A stretch of 64,000 bases of DNA. It comes from Bimuria novae-zelandiae CBS 107.79. Lineage: Eukaryota; Ascomycota; Dothideomycetes; Pleosporales; Didymosphaeriaceae. The stretch spans positions 321,261 through 385,260 of the forward strand of contig ML976680.1 in the NCBI GenBank assembly GCA_010015655.1, given 5' to 3'. Of the stretch, positions 24,543 to 37,250 are shown one piece after another (position 1 is the stretch's first letter; each line of letters opens with the position of its first letter). Under the pieces are notes generated by a model. That model made no database searches. It was not told where the DNA came from and was given only the letters and a program-made list of their open reading frames with translations. Made by a program: the position numbers and the translations under genes.

Positions 24543-27500
24543 TGATAAGCTAAGCCTTTTTTACTTAATTTTAATTTTTTTTATCCTTTAATCTTGCTTC
24601 CTTTTTAAATTTACTATTTAGCCTTAGCAGAACTAGTCTTCCCTTATCTTAAAATAAAAGTCCCTTTATACCTCTTTATAGTTTATAAGATTTTCTTTTA
24701 GTTTTTAAGTATTATATTATTTAGGCTATCCCTTTTATTTTACTCAGTATTTTTACTAACCCTAGACTATTCTTTAGTCCTTAATTTTTTTAATCTTATA
24801 CTTATTATCTTTTATATCTAATTAAATTTTAACTAAAGTATTTAGTAGTGCTAGTTCTAATAATAATTTATAAAATATAAAATATATCTTTATACTTATT
24901 AGTAATAGTAGTTTAGTTATAAGAGGTTCCTTAGTTTCTTACACTTTAAAAGGACTTATTTACAGATAATTTAGTTTTTTGCTAGGTTATTTTATCTTTA
25001 AATATTTTTATAATAAGAAAACTTTAACCCTCTTTTTAAAGGATAGTTCCTTAATTCTTTACTTATTTGCGTTTCTAGATAATATAAAAGCTTTTTAAGT
25101 AATTCATTTTCTTAAGACTTTATAATGTTCCTTTATTTTTTAAGCCTTATCCTAGGCTTTTATAGAAACACTTTCTATATCTTGCGGATCTTAATAAGTA
25201 ATTAGCTTATATTTATAGTTAGCGTAGTATAGGGAATACCGCATTGTTCCTAACCTTATACTATTATATACTAGCTAGGCTGTTAGTAATAATTCTACCT
25301 AATTATCCTACTATTTATTAACGTAGAATTATAGGTACTATTTTAAGGTCTAATTCGTACGTTTTATTTATTTATTAGTCTAAAGAGAAAAACTTATTAA
25401 GAGCTTCCTATTAATGCTTAGGGCTACTGTAAATGTATCCTAGTATTTTAATATAAAAAGCTTATCTCTATTAGTAATAAATTCTTTTAGTAGTCTATAT
25501 TTTATAAATACTACGTTATTTACTTCGTAGGCTAGTTCTTCTGCCGTTATAGCGTTTTTTATAGGTCTAAACTTGGCCATCTTAGTTAAGTAGTCTACTA
25601 GTATTATAATAGTGTTAAATATTTATCTTATTCCTAGCTGTGGCGATCTTAGGAGTTTTACTATAAAGTTTATTATTACACTTTACTATAGTCGTTTAGC
25701 GACTTTTAGTAATTATAATAGTTTATAAGGCTTATATTTCTTTACCTTATTTTTATAACATGCTAAATAGTTACTTATAACCTTAGTTACTACTTATTTA
25801 AGTTTAAGGATAGTATATTTATTCGCGATTTAACGCGTTATTTCTTTAATACCTAGGTATTCCTATTCTCTAAGCTCGTGTAGTTTTTGGATTAGGGTTT
25901 CTTTATACCCTAGTCTTACGATAAGTCTATTTTAGTAATCTTATTATATTTTATTAATCCTATCCTAGAATAGGTCGTATTCCTCTCGTTGTTCCGTAGT
26001 AAGTTAACTATAGTCCTAGAAGTCGTGTACCTTTAGTCTAGTGTAATGCAGACTGGCAGCGCCGACCTTAATTATTAATTAATTATACTTAATAGTTCTA
26101 TTATTTCTTGCCTATAAAACTATATTATATAGTTCTAGTTTGTCTTTAGTAAGGTCTAATTTTTTACTTAAGGCGTCTGCTGCGCCGTAAAGCGTTCTTA
26201 GTTAATAGTATATAGTAAAGTTAAAGTTTACTAAGAATTTAGCCTATTATACTTATCTTTAGTTAAGCTTCTTAGTTATTATAAAGCTAGTAAGGTTTTA
26301 GTAGTCTATTTACACCTCTATTTTAAAGCGTGCTCTAGTAAGTTAAGCTTCTTATTATTTAAAGGTATCTACTATCCTGAGTAGTTCCTTATTATAAATA
26401 TTATAATTAAGTTCTACTCCTAAGAACTTTCTTAAATAGGAGAATACTAGTCTCAATTTTTTATTTTTATATTATTATAGTAGCATTACTTTTAGTGCGT
26501 AGTCTAATACGTTTATTTTTATTCTTATAGTTCTTCTTAGATCGTATATATATAATAGTAGTGCTTATAAGAAGAGCGTCTTTAACTTCTTAAAAGCTTT
26601 TTTAGCTGTTTTTATAAAGCCTGCTTACTTATCCTTTTTTGTAAGTTTTATTATTAGTGTTATAGTCTTAAAGTAGTTCTTAATAAACTTCTAGTAGAAG
26701 TTAGTAAACTCTAAGAAGGACTAAATATTTTTTACTAACTTAGGTTTTAGCTATTCTTATATAGTAGTAATATTTTTAGAGTTAATGGCCACACCTTCCT
26801 GTAAGATAATAAATCCTAGGTACTCTATTTTCATAACGTGAAATTCGCATTTCTTTAGATAAAGAGTAATTAATACTTTTTTTTACGTATTCCTTATACT
26901 CCTTAAGCGTTCTAGTAGAATAGGTAAGTATATTATCGAGGTAAGCTATATAGAATATATCTAAGTATTCGTATAGTACTTTATTAATTAGTATCTAAAA
27001 CGTCGCAGGTGCATTTGTTAGTCTAAAGGGTATTACTTAGTACTTATATAGGCTATATTAGGTCTTTAAATATAGTTTTTTACTCATGTCCTTTAGCTAT
27101 TTATATGCGATAATATCCGTGACGTATATTAAATTTTATAAACTACTTAGCTCCCTAAAGTTTATTTATTAGCTCTGTAATTTACGGTAGCAGGTACTAA
27201 TATTTAATAGTACTTTTATTTAGCTATCTATAATTTATATAAAGTCGCAGCTTGCCGTTCTTCTTAGGTACCTAAAGTATAAGAAAAGCCGCTAGGCTTT
27301 AACTTTCTTAAATATACTATTTCGCTAGGTTCTTTCTTAAGTAGTCCTATACTTCCTTTTATTAGTCTATAGATATTAGTTATAGTTATTCTAGGCGTAG
27401 TTTTATGCCCTCTACTAAGGGTATTTTATAATTTTATTTTTAGTATTCTAGTAGTTCTTTCCCTTTAATTTCTTCCAAAAGTTCCGTATATTCTTAATAT

Positions 27501-30131
27501 TTTAGTAAAATAGTAGTAGCTTTTAACTTTTTCTCTTAGGCCTAAGTATTATACCTATATTAGCTTTACCTAGCCTATATTTTCTTCTATAACTCTTATA
27601 ATTATAGTAGCTAAAAGTTATATAGCTTATTCTTTAACCTATCCTACTAAAGTATTTAGGGTTAATAAGTATATCTTTCGTAATTTACGTACTCTAATAA
27701 CCTTTAATATAGGTTTTTAGCTAAGTAGTATCTTCTTTTACTAGTTAATAACAGGGTTACACTTTAGAAGCTAATTATAGCTAATAATTACTTTTATACT
27801 TCTAAGATCTATTATTATAAAGCTATATTAGCTCTAGAATCTATCTAGGCTAATAAGTAATAGCGTTATTTTAAGGCATAACTAACCTTTGCTATATCCT
27901 TAGGATATTATCCTATCTGCTATTTTCACTTATACTAGTATTTCCTTATTCTAGTATGGCAGGTTATGTTTTTCTACTATTTTTAGGGATATTAGATATC
28001 TAGTCGCTCTAGGGTCTATTAGCGCTGTTACTTAGTAACTACTAAATATAACTTTCTTAGTTAGTTATAGGTTACTTATACCTATTTCTGCCCTTTTTGC
28101 CTTTATAGTCGCGCCTCTACTAGTAAAGTCTTTTACCTAGTAGCGCCCTAGTTTTCTAACTTATTATTAGCTTTCTTAGTAGCGTCCTAAGAAGCCTTTA
28201 TTTCTTTAACCTAGATTTATATAGCTTTTTTTATTTCTAGGTTAATTTTAGTCTTCCACTATTACTTTTAGTAAAGTAATTTATAGGTGCTCCTAATATT
28301 CTTAATTTACTAGACCTTTTTTTTTCTTTTAAGGTTCTCCGTGTCTCCTGCATCTTGTAATTAGATATTTCTAGGATTTTAGATCTCTATATAATAGTGT
28401 TGTTTCTAATACTACTATTTATGCTTTTTAATATAGGTGTACTCGGCAATCCTTACTATAGTCTAGCTATTTAATTTATTATAGGTGCTTGGGACTCGTG
28501 CCTTCTATTTATTAGTTTCTTATAGTTATCGCTAATCCCGCATCTAGGCCTTTAGGGTACTAGCCTATAGCTTCTTTATATGCTTTGTGCATTTAGCACT
28601 TATTATTAAAGCACTTCTACTATTCTAATTCTTTATAGTATCGTGCCTATTCGTTAGGAAAATGTTTATAGCATTTTATTATTAGTTTATAATTATTAAT
28701 AAACTTATAGTTAGGGTCTTTTAGTAATATTGCTACTAGTTCCCTTTTTATCCTATATAGTTAATAATCCTCCTTATTATAATGGAACCAGGCTACCTGC
28801 TTATATTATTCTTAAATTCTAATTTACTATTCTAGTATTAGCATATTTTCTTAGTACTTAGTAGTAATTTTGTAGGTTAAAATAGCCTTTAGACCCTTTA
28901 GCTTAATTTTTTGCGTGTAGTCCTTAAGTGTATACATTTAACTATTACATACCTAGTAGTTCCCTTCTACAATTTAGAGAAAGACCTTGTACTCCTGTAC
29001 TATCCTCTATTTTGTTTCTTTTAGTATCTCTAGAACTTTAAGTTCTATATTAGAGATGTTATCTTTATTTATCTTTAGTGGTATAGATATTAGTACCCGT
29101 AATATAGCTGTTACTACGTAGATAATTTGCGCTTTCTTGCTTTACCTATTATTATTTTTTAAATAATCCTTTTAAAAATAATCTTATTCTTCGCTTCGTA
29201 AACATGCTTTTTTTAAAGCGTTGTTTTTATTCTTAATTAGATAGTCTATTTTTATAGTCCTTTTACTACTTCCTGGGTTTCTGTTCTTAAGCTTTATTAG
29301 CTATTATAATATTCTTATTATAGTCTTTTTATAGTCTTTAACTTTTTTTAATATTAGGTTAGATGCAATTGCCTTCTTACATTTCTAATTATTATTTATA
29401 TAGTTAGTTATTAATCTGTGTAGCTAGTTTTACGAGTTCTTCTAGGTTGTCTGCTAGGTTATAGTAGATAAGCTTGTCCTTAATGCTTTTCTTTAGTCTA
29501 TTATAGTAGGCTGCCTAACGTGGGGCGTTGTCTTAATTAATCTTAGCTTAGAGGCGTCTAAACTTAGCTATGTACGTACTAGCTAATCTTATTTATTTAA
29601 GCCTTTATATCTTATATTAGGTTTATTATTCCTTATTAACTTCTCTAAATATAATTTAGATTCATTTCTTAAAGGATGCCTAGTGCTTAAACACCTTTTT
29701 AGTTTTATTATTATATTTTATAATATTATTTTCGTTTTCTAAGTAATCCTTAATAAGGGGTTATAGCTATTTAGCTGCCTTGCCTTTTATATACATGCCT
29801 ACTGCTAGGATTTTTGACTACTCTATTCTAAAGACATCTTTATTATATTAGTAGTATAGTTCTATATTTATAAGAAAAGCCTTAAGTCCTTTTCTTTTAC
29901 CTTTATAGATCTTAGGAACCTTAAAGGATATCCTTTCTATAGTTATAGTAGCTAGAACGTAATTTATTAGTTTCGCTAGCTACTTTTTAAGCTACTACAT
30001 TTTATTAGCTTAGTTAGCTAACACTATTATAGTATTCGTGGTTAGTATAGAAGCCACGCTTTCTGTTAGAACCCTTACTATTATAGCTACTATAGCTATT
30101 TTTATTATTTCGAACCTTTAGGTAGTTAAAG

Positions 30132-30628
30132 TGTTATAAGGGCTCTACGTACCTAAGCCTAGTCTAGGTTAAGGGAGGATAGGTTAAGGGCGGAGTGCCT
30201 TATAAATATTTAGTAGTTAAAAGCTAAAAATAGCCACGAGGTAGGTCTTAAGAATAATCTAATTTTATAATAAACTATAGAATAACTAACTAGGAGATTT
30301 ACTAATCTGTTATAAAAGATATACTTATAGTATGTTAAGTTAACTACAAGGAGTAGGAGAAGTACAAAGAAATTATTAGACTATATACTATCTATCTTAG
30401 TCCTTACTATTATCTAAATTGCTATTATAGTCTTACTAAGCCGTTATAGTCCCTAGGACTTTTATAGTCCCTTAGACTTCTCGCTTATGCGGGACTACAT
30501 TACGTGACTACTAATCTAAGCTACCCCGCATCTTCGTGTGTTCCCGCGACCTGGTTATTTCGCTAACAATTACTTCCTTGGCGTAATTGTCTGGTCTCCT
30601 TGTCCCTGTGGGGTTCGTGATCGTAACA
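30132..30628 (-). repeat. 5' LTR of the 7.19-kb Gypsy element
   Basis: 497 bp, starts TGTTATAAGGGC and ends GATCGTAACA. The last 170 bp (from about 30,460) are GC-normal while the corresponding part of the other LTR is AT-rich, so the two LTRs were mutated unequally. Confidence 0.9.
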
Positions 30629-30633
30629 AGTAG

Positions 30634-31583
30634 CTTATTATAACTAAAAAAATATGACCCAAGTCTAAAATAAAATAATAATCTTTAGTAGTTTTAATAA
30701 CTTTTTAGAGTCTAAAGAGAGATATAATACCTTAAATAAAGCTAAAAAAAAATATATTAACCCCTTAAGTAAGAGCTTAAAAAAGTACCTATCCTTAAAC
30801 TCTAATAATAGTAGTGAAGACTAGTTTAAAACTTTTAGAAGTGTTTAACGACTAAAAAATAGGTAAAACTAGGTATACACTAGCTATAATAAAAAATGTT
30901 AGACCTAAATAGTAGTTACTAGCTTAGATACGTAGCTATTAAAATTCTTAGAATCTCCTTAATTTAAAGACAAAAGTTATAAGGAACTAAAATCGCAAAA
31001 GAAAGCTTATAAGGACCATATACATTATTTTTTTACCTTTAAAACTAATAAAGCGTAGGTTATGTTTATAGTAAGGTACTTAAGAAATATATAACGTAAC
31101 TATTAGAACTTAATAGTTGCCAAGATCCTAGAGGGGAAACGATACTAGAACGTTACCTAGGACCTCCTATAGTAGACTATAGTAGACTTACTAGGATCTA
31201 CCTAGAAGCGAAAAAGTACCGACTGCTAAAGATTAAGGTAGCTAAATAAGATAAGAACTTTTTAATAGAACTTTTTAACTCCTTTAAGGACTAATAAGAC
31301 TAGTACGATCTAGAAAAGGTGTTAAATAATAATAATAAAACTATATTAATAACTTCTACATATTACTTCCTAAGAATATCTAAGAATGTCTTAAATAATA
31401 ATTTCGTAAATGGAAGAACCTCTTTTACTTAAAAAAAGGCTAATATGTATTAGCAAGCACTAAAACTTTATACGCAAAAAAATATATATATATATATATA
31501 ATATTAAAAATAACTTTCTTAATCAGCTAGATAATAAAAGGTGCGATTAGAAGTGATATAGATCTAATAATACGAGACCTTAC
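30634..31583 (+). mobile_element. Degraded coding region of unknown retroelement origin
   Basis: In one plus-strand frame a long, Lys-rich and Gln/stop-punctuated translation can be followed (for example PLSKSLKKYLSLNSNNS and FKDKSYKELKSQKKAYKDH), which suggests a gag-like protein damaged by RIP. I do not recognise the family. An (AT)n run lies inside it at about 31,482-31,504. Confidence 0.35.
31482..31504. repeat. (AT)n microsatellite
   Basis: About eleven uninterrupted AT units within AT-rich degraded transposon sequence. It is probably a by-product of base composition. Confidence 0.8.
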
Positions 31584-32079
31584 TGTTACGATCACGGATC
31601 CCACAGAAACAAAGGAATCAGACAATTACGCTAAGAGGGTTAGTATTGGGGAAATGACCAGAGCAAAGGAATATAAGGAAACGCAGGGTAGCTTAGGATA
31701 GTAGTTATATAATAGGATCCCGCATAACAATAAGGCTTTGTAAGATTTTAAGGATCTTAGGGATCTTAGGATCTTAGCAGGACTATAATAATAATTCTAA
31801 TAATAATAAGGACTAGGATAAAGGATATATAGTCTAACAATTTCTCTATACCTTTCTTACTCCTTATAGTTAACTTATTAACACTACGAGTATATTTCTT
31901 ATAATAGATTAGTAAATCACTTAGTAGTTATTCTATAGTTTATTATAGAATTAAATTATTTATAATTAACCTTATTATTATCCTCAGCTTTTAACTACAA
32001 AATATCCGTAAGGTGCTTTATCCTTAATCTATCCTCCCCCCATCCAAAACAGGCTTAGGTACGTATGGTCCTTGTAACA
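31584..32079 (+). repeat. LTR of the same family as the 7.19-kb Gypsy element, opposite orientation
   Basis: Starts TGTTACGATCACGG and ends CCTTGTAACA, and aligns as the inverse of 30,132-30,628 over about 496 bp. Flanking 5-mers (CTTAC, TAATG) do not match. Neither the purine tract nor the CTTTAACTACC primer-binding side is beside it, so it is a solo LTR that lost its duplication or the end of a rearranged copy. It is the last repeat before the gene island. Confidence 0.8.
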
Positions 32080-32549
32080 TAATGGTATATATTATTTACT
32101 AGCTTATATAGAATTCTCTTAAATATAAATTAGTAGCAGGGAGTAGGTTAGAGAAAACAAAGGATTTTTATTAATAAAAACTTATAGGTATGTATAGGTA
32201 CGCATAGCATGTACCTAATATAGTTTTATTCTAAATATTATAAATAATACTATATAAATAATAATATATTTTGGGTAGCATATTAAGGGTGGCGCATTAA
32301 AAGTAGTATACTAAGAATAATAAAAGATCTACTGCAGGGCGGTCAGAGCCATCCAGGTACCAGACGCAAGAGGAGGCAAGTGGGAGGATCACGAAAGCGG
32401 GGCGGTCTAGTCCTACCTAGGGTACACTAGTGTAGTAAGGCGACCCCCTGCATGAAGGCAACCGCGCGTGAAACAACAACGTTGGTCGAAAGAGCTGTGG
32501 CTCCTTCTTTCTTCTTCGAAACCTGGAATTACGACAATCCCTTTCAGAG
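32080..32549. other. Left border of the gene island
   Basis: AT-rich sequence to about 32,330, then a sharp change to GC-normal sequence (from CTGCAGGGCGGTCAGAGCC on). No repeat end or gene recognised in the AT part. The GC-normal 220 bp before the first start codon are presumably the promoter and leader of the DUF7730-like gene. Confidence 0.6.
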
Positions 32550-33523
32550 ATGCACAAACATAGGTCCCAATTTCGACATAGTAGCCAGGCGTCTAGGATG
32601 CCAGCGGAGCCAGCCACCCACTCAAAACGCAACCAAGAGCAATCACCATTGTTTAGTAGCCTCCCACCAGAGATCCGCCAATTGATATACAACTATGCTC
32701 TTCCGTCGCCTTCGCGCGTCGAGATCCATCGCAAATGCTGGGGCGCAAAAAGGTCACCGACGCGCTACACGTTTGGATCCACCAACAATCGCCACTGGCA
32801 CGAGCTTACATGGCACACTGGTCGTTGGGGCTCACCTCCAGACCAAGATTGGTGGAATTCAAGTAAAGAAATCCCGCATGTGTTACTCATATGCTGGAGG
32901 ATGTGAGTAAACTAGCATCCGCGCACGAGGCCAACCTTCCAGGAATGCCAACACTGATACGCGATAGGTACTACGAAGCAGCGTCACTTCTGTACTCTGC
33001 CAAAGCGATTTGTCTGGACTCCCCGGTATTACTCGCTCACCTTCATCACACGCTTCCTTCCTCTGTGTTCAATGAGATTCGGAGTCTGGAACTGGTGTTC
33101 TGTTCCAATCACGCAGCGCCCATCGCTGAGCTCAACGCCCAGACAATCGCAACCTTCAAAACCATCCTCAAGGGTATGCCGAATGTGAGTCGACTACTCA
33201 TTTTGCTGCCGTATCAGTGCTGGCGCGACTTTTTTTACGAAAGCCCCTCGGCGCCACCCGCTCGTCGGCTCGAAGCATCTCAGCAATGGGAGCGCGAGCA
33301 TGCATTTTATGGGAGGGATTTCAATGCGTACGGTTGGCCCGATGTGGAACCTTATTTGGACTGGCTCAAGGAGTTTCAATGCGACATCGATGTCACCGTG
33401 AGTATGTTTGAGCGGAGACCTGGTATAAGCGGGGTGGCGACAGCGTCGGACGTTTTGCGTGCAGAGAAGATGTTGCGGGTCAGACGTCGGTTAGAGGCTG
33501 GTTCCTTTTTGCTAGTTGAATAG
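32550..33523 (+). CDS. DUF7730 / F-box-like domain protein
   Basis: Predicted exons 32,550-32,902 and 32,968-33,523 encode about 302 residues. Residues about 35-50 read SSLPPEIRQLIYNYAL, the N-terminal signature of the large family of fungal DUF7730/F-box-like proteins of unknown function. The intron (GTGAGT...GATAG, 65 nt, CTGAT branch-like) is chosen because it joins LLICWRM to YYEAASLLYSAKAI, restoring the family's LLxxCRxxYxEAxxLLYSxNxF pattern in the right frame. A second ATG (MPAEPATHSKR) 16 codons on is an alternative start. It is the first gene inside the GC-normal island, about 220 bp from the AT-rich block. No enzymatic motif is visible. Confidence 0.75.
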
Positions 33524-33645
33524 GGAGATATGACGTTCTTCAGGAAGCCTGCTGGAATAATTTATTAAGTTGGTGTCAAGCTATAAACAACTTCCCATAG
33601 ATCCGAGAGTGCTTCATCCAACCGGTGCTGTCCAGTAGTTATATG

Positions 33646-35428
33646 TCAATCCGAAAAGCTCAATGCGCAGCTTTTCCCGCCGCCAGATACGCTGCTTTGA
33701 CCGCACTCCAAGGCCACCTGTGTATCTTGTCGAATACTCCTTCCCAGTCGTAACCTGCTCGCCCATTTTTCAAGTCGGCACTTTCGAGCCTCGCGCATAT
33801 GGTAACGGTCCTTCTTCCAAAATCCGTTGCTCGGATAACCAAAAGTTGTCCACTCTTCCTTACTCAACGGTTCGGTGCCCAACTCCTCCACAAGTAACCG
33901 CACCATGTCAACATTGCCAGCGTCGACGGCGAGCACAATCGCCGAGCAAGAAGTTGACCAAGAGTCGTTGTACAGATGCCTGTATAAATCGCAGTCTTGG
34001 TTATCAAAAGTCAACGGCTTAGATAGACTCAAGCCGACTTCCTGCACTAGCAATCGCACAATATCATATCGTCCATTTACGACCGCCCGAAACAACGAAA
34101 AATAGTGCAACTGCTCCTTCGGAAGTAGCTCACCCATCGTGGCGTCCTCGATCTTCCGCGTCTTCGGCTTACTCGCAATAGTGTACTTTGCGAATTCAAT
34201 ATGGCCATATTCTGCGGCTAAGGGAAGGAAGTTGTACTCGCAACTCGGCTTCCAGAACCAATAAGTTTTCAGCAACTCAAACAGCTGGAAGTTACCGCTC
34301 ATGGCTACGCACCGCCCCAGAGCTTCGGCATGGGACTTTATGTGGTCGCACATCGCTCCGTTTTCAAGCAGGAATTGGACAGTGTTGATGTGCCCGGCGC
34401 GGACCGCCTCGTGAATAGGCCACTTGCCGATTCCTTGCCGAGTTTCTGTTCGCGGGCGGATGCCGTATTTCATGACTTCGAGAATCATGTCGTTGTTACC
34501 GTGCTTGCACGCCCAGCAAAGGACGGCATTAAGCCGTTCAGGATGAAGGGTCTCTCCATTGTAGCCTAGTAATGTCTTGACCGAATTCCATCGCTCATAC
34601 TCAGCAGCTACGTCGATTAAGTCGTTTACAATCAACTCGTCGTATTTCGCACTATTGTCGACCAGATCGAGCACATCCTCGTACCCGGCCGGTATCGCGT
34701 GTCTTAACGCCAGATGGAAGCTGAAAACCTGCGCTGAACCAGTCTCGCAGGAAGTCAGCTCGGCCATACCTGACCGCATGGAGCATTGGCCACTTGGCGT
34801 GCTTAGCATCACCATGAGGGCAATTCTCTCCTATTTTCTTCGCCAAGGCGAGTAGGCGACCGTAAATTTCTTTATACGGCTTGATCGTCGCAATCTGCAT
34901 CGCTGCTTCGATTACCGCGCACTTGCCGGAGGGGGCCCTTGGACAACATGTGGAAGTAAAAAAACGAAGATAGTAATTGCTCTGCACAATGGTGTAGCAG
35001 GCGTCGTGTAATATCTGTTCTCGCGGCTTAGGCTCTCCAGTGCAGTGCGTGAATTGCTCGGCTAACAAGTCGACGGCGGCATGCGTTTGACAGGCTAATT
35101 TGCACCCATTGCGGTCGCTGAGGCCAATGTGCTCACGCAGCAAGCGTGCGATGAAGTCGATAGGTCGGTCGAAGCGTCTTCCTTGGACATTTCAATGATT
35201 ACAAAAGTGGTGTCGACTCCAGTATTTTGTTATCTCATGCTCGAAGAGGCTGCAATAGCTGTTAACCTTGTGTGCGCAGAAGACACCATGATAATAGTTG
35301 AATCACGCACTATTCACAAGGCGCAATGCAAGAGTCGAAGAACTCATTGGACGGACGTATGAGGGGTCAAGAACAAGCAACTCGATGATGTCCTGTACCA
35401 GGACTAATGGTAGGTCGAGAAGCTGCAT
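33646..35428 (-). pseudogene. Ankyrin-repeat protein gene with an in-frame stop
   Basis: Modelled exons on the minus strand: 35,428-35,307 (MQLLDLPLVLVQDIIELLVL, an F-box-like leader), 35,249-34,770 and 34,720-33,646. Introns of 57 nt and 49 nt have GT-AG ends; the second has a GAGCTGAC branch site and joins the two long frames. Ankyrin-type units follow (GKWPIHEAVRAGHINTVQFL; LVLAVD-like AIVLAVDAGNVDMVRLLVEE), implying protein-protein binding. A TGA at 35,192-35,194 interrupts exon 2 soon after the leader (FCNH-stop-NVQGRRF); CGA-to-TGA would explain it. I found no plausible intron removing it, so a pseudogene or a sequencing error is likely. Everything downstream is open. Confidence 0.65.
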
Positions 35429-36318
35429 GGTGGGAGATCAACGACGTGCCGTACGAACGCAATACTGTCACAATGTCCTGAGTGCAGTCCCGCTCTTTTA
35501 TATATGATTCCACCCTGCATTCACGGTGGTTGCCTGATGGGGCCTGCGCGCCTATACTGGCAGCGACGAAAGGGGCATAGCGCGGAAACGCCTGCAGTGT
35601 TCCTGCCCAGCCGCCGAGCGAAACCTTGGAACGTCCATGAAACGGTAACGGAAAACAGTCTATCACGATCTCTGTGTGGGTGGTGAGCGAGTTTGAGAAG
35701 CGTTTCCTGAAGATTCCAGAAGGCGATTGTCACTATTTGCCAAGTAGCCAAGGTACAAAAAAGTTTTGAGCCGCCAGCGGAGACCGCGCCAATACGAACC
35801 CCCACAGATGCACAGACCCTTTCTCCAAGGTCACTTGAGGCATTTAAATGCCTCACTGCGCTTCATTAAGACGGGCCAGCAGGCCCCGACACAGCACTTG
35901 AGATCGCATACAGCTGGCACTGTACGGAGGAGCTCGTTTTTAACTGACATACTAGCTCACACAACGGGCTCCTTCGTATACTACTGGACCCTTCGCCGTT
36001 GACAAAGGGTCCTACCCATCGCCGACCACAGCGCTTTCCCTCGCCTTTGACTTCACGGGACACGCCCACGAACCGGCAGCACCACATTACGAATTCGCCG
36101 TAGAATCGGTTGGCTTCCAAGGTTCGGACCTGTTGTGCACGTTGTGTTGATAACTTGATATCCGGATCCGTGGTTCACATCTCCCCGGTACCGCACTATC
36201 ACCACAACACGGCGTATTTCACGCGGCTGGCATCACAAACCTCCGGACCTCCTTACACTCTCGCGCGGCAGTGTGCACGCTTCCTCTACCTTTCCTTACA
36301 CAGTCTTCGAGCACCACC
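35429..36318. other. Divergent intergenic region
   Basis: About 890 bp between the ankyrin gene (leftwards) and the next gene (rightwards). It is GC-normal; no conserved protein was seen in any frame. The last 140 bp before 36,319 are pyrimidine-rich, as in many fungal promoters. Confidence 0.5.
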
Positions 36319-37250
36319 ATGTCCCAAATCAACCGCCCTTTCCGGGGCTTCAGCGGCACATTTGCTCGTCCAGAGTTACCCCTCGAGCACCCGGAGATCG
36401 AACTCGGCATCCCGGATGAGGTCGCACCGGCCCCCACGCGCCGTTCGTCCTCCGGCAACACCACACCCTCCAAATCGCAGCTCTCATCAAAACCAGTACC
36501 TGCACCATCCTCTTCAAAACTGCAAACCCCGTCTCAGGCAAAAAAACACCTCTTCACTGGCATCGCGCACATCTTCTCGCACCACCCGCACCACCCCACT
36601 ACCCCCGCTGACGCAACCGCGTCAAGCGCTCGGCCGAAGCTCTCCCGCCACGCACACTTCTCCAGCACCACGCGCTTAAAACAGGCCGTGAAGGATGGCC
36701 TGCACCACTCAGCCAAGGTCGCTCCCCCGCCGCCGTGCGAGTGCAAGAACCAGTCAGATGTGGTGATTACGTACGCCAAGAACTTTTCGGATAAGGAAAG
36801 AGGTTAGTCCGCCCTTCCCCCGTCGTAATGGGAAAACGTAACCGCGTGGGATGGCGCCAAGAACCTTTTTTGCTGACATGTGCCACAGCGATGATATGTG
36901 CGGAGATTGAGCAGCTGTATATGGCGACGTATACGAAGGCGGAGCGCAGGCAGTTTTATCGCGATGCGAAGAGGAGGGAGAGTGGGGCGGGCAAGCAGGA
37001 GCGCGGTGACGACGACGCGTCTTGTATTCAGCGTGTGGAATCCGAGGGGGAGGACTGCGCCGTGCAAGTGCAGTCGAGGCGGTCGAATGATGTAGATGAG
37101 CGGTCGTGCGAGTTGCCGAGTAGTCTCGCGTCGAGCTTGACGACGGGCGGGCAGGGCTCGGTGTTCACGGCCAGGTCGGTAGGGTCTAGTGCTGCATCCT
37201 CCATATGCGAGCAGGATGCGGGGTGCGAAGATAAACCTCGCGAAAGTTGA
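36319..37250 (+). CDS. Hypothetical Ser/Pro-rich protein
   Basis: Exons 36,319-36,802 and 36,889-37,250 encode about 281 residues. The start has a strong context (CACCATG). The 86-nt intron has GTTAGT, a TTGCTGAC branch site and CACAG, and joins KNFSDKER to AMICAEIEQLY in frame. Residues 1-130 are low complexity, rich in Ser, Pro, Thr and His (for example HIFSHHPHHPTTPAD). A conserved-looking core follows (VVITYAKNFSDKER-AMICAEIEQLYMATYTKAERRQ), then an acidic, Ser-rich tail. No signal peptide, membrane segment or known domain. The family is not recognised; the splice structure and codon pattern argue that it is real. Confidence 0.65.

Larger units (their letters stand above)
23436..30628 (-). 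mobile_element. Complete Ty3/Gypsy LTR retrotransposon, 7.19 kb, TSD AGTAG
   Basis: LTRs at 23,436-23,950 and 30,132-30,628 enclose the element, with identical AGTAG at 23,431-23,435 and 30,629-30,633. The primer-binding side next to the right LTR reads CTTTAACTACC on the minus strand. The purine tract AAAAGGGCGGATAG precedes the left LTR. Minus-strand translation with stops read through gives reverse transcriptase and RNase H (FTNFYQKFIKNYFKTI, LNYNIYNKELLRIV; about 26,300-27,100) and an integrase zinc/linker region (IKEITR, YLACYKNKVKKYKPYKLL; about 25,690-25,860). No pol frame is intact. Confidence 0.9.

Noticed and set aside
1..32330. AT-rich arm as mitochondrial DNA or a centromere
   Set aside because: It consists of identifiable mutated transposons with TSDs; no mitochondrial genes seen. 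Centromere identity cannot be tested from sequence alone.
36110..36679. 189-codon plus-strand frame overlapping the hypothetical gene
   Set aside because: It is a shadow frame; the frame from 36,319 has a better start context and continues through a well-formed intron.
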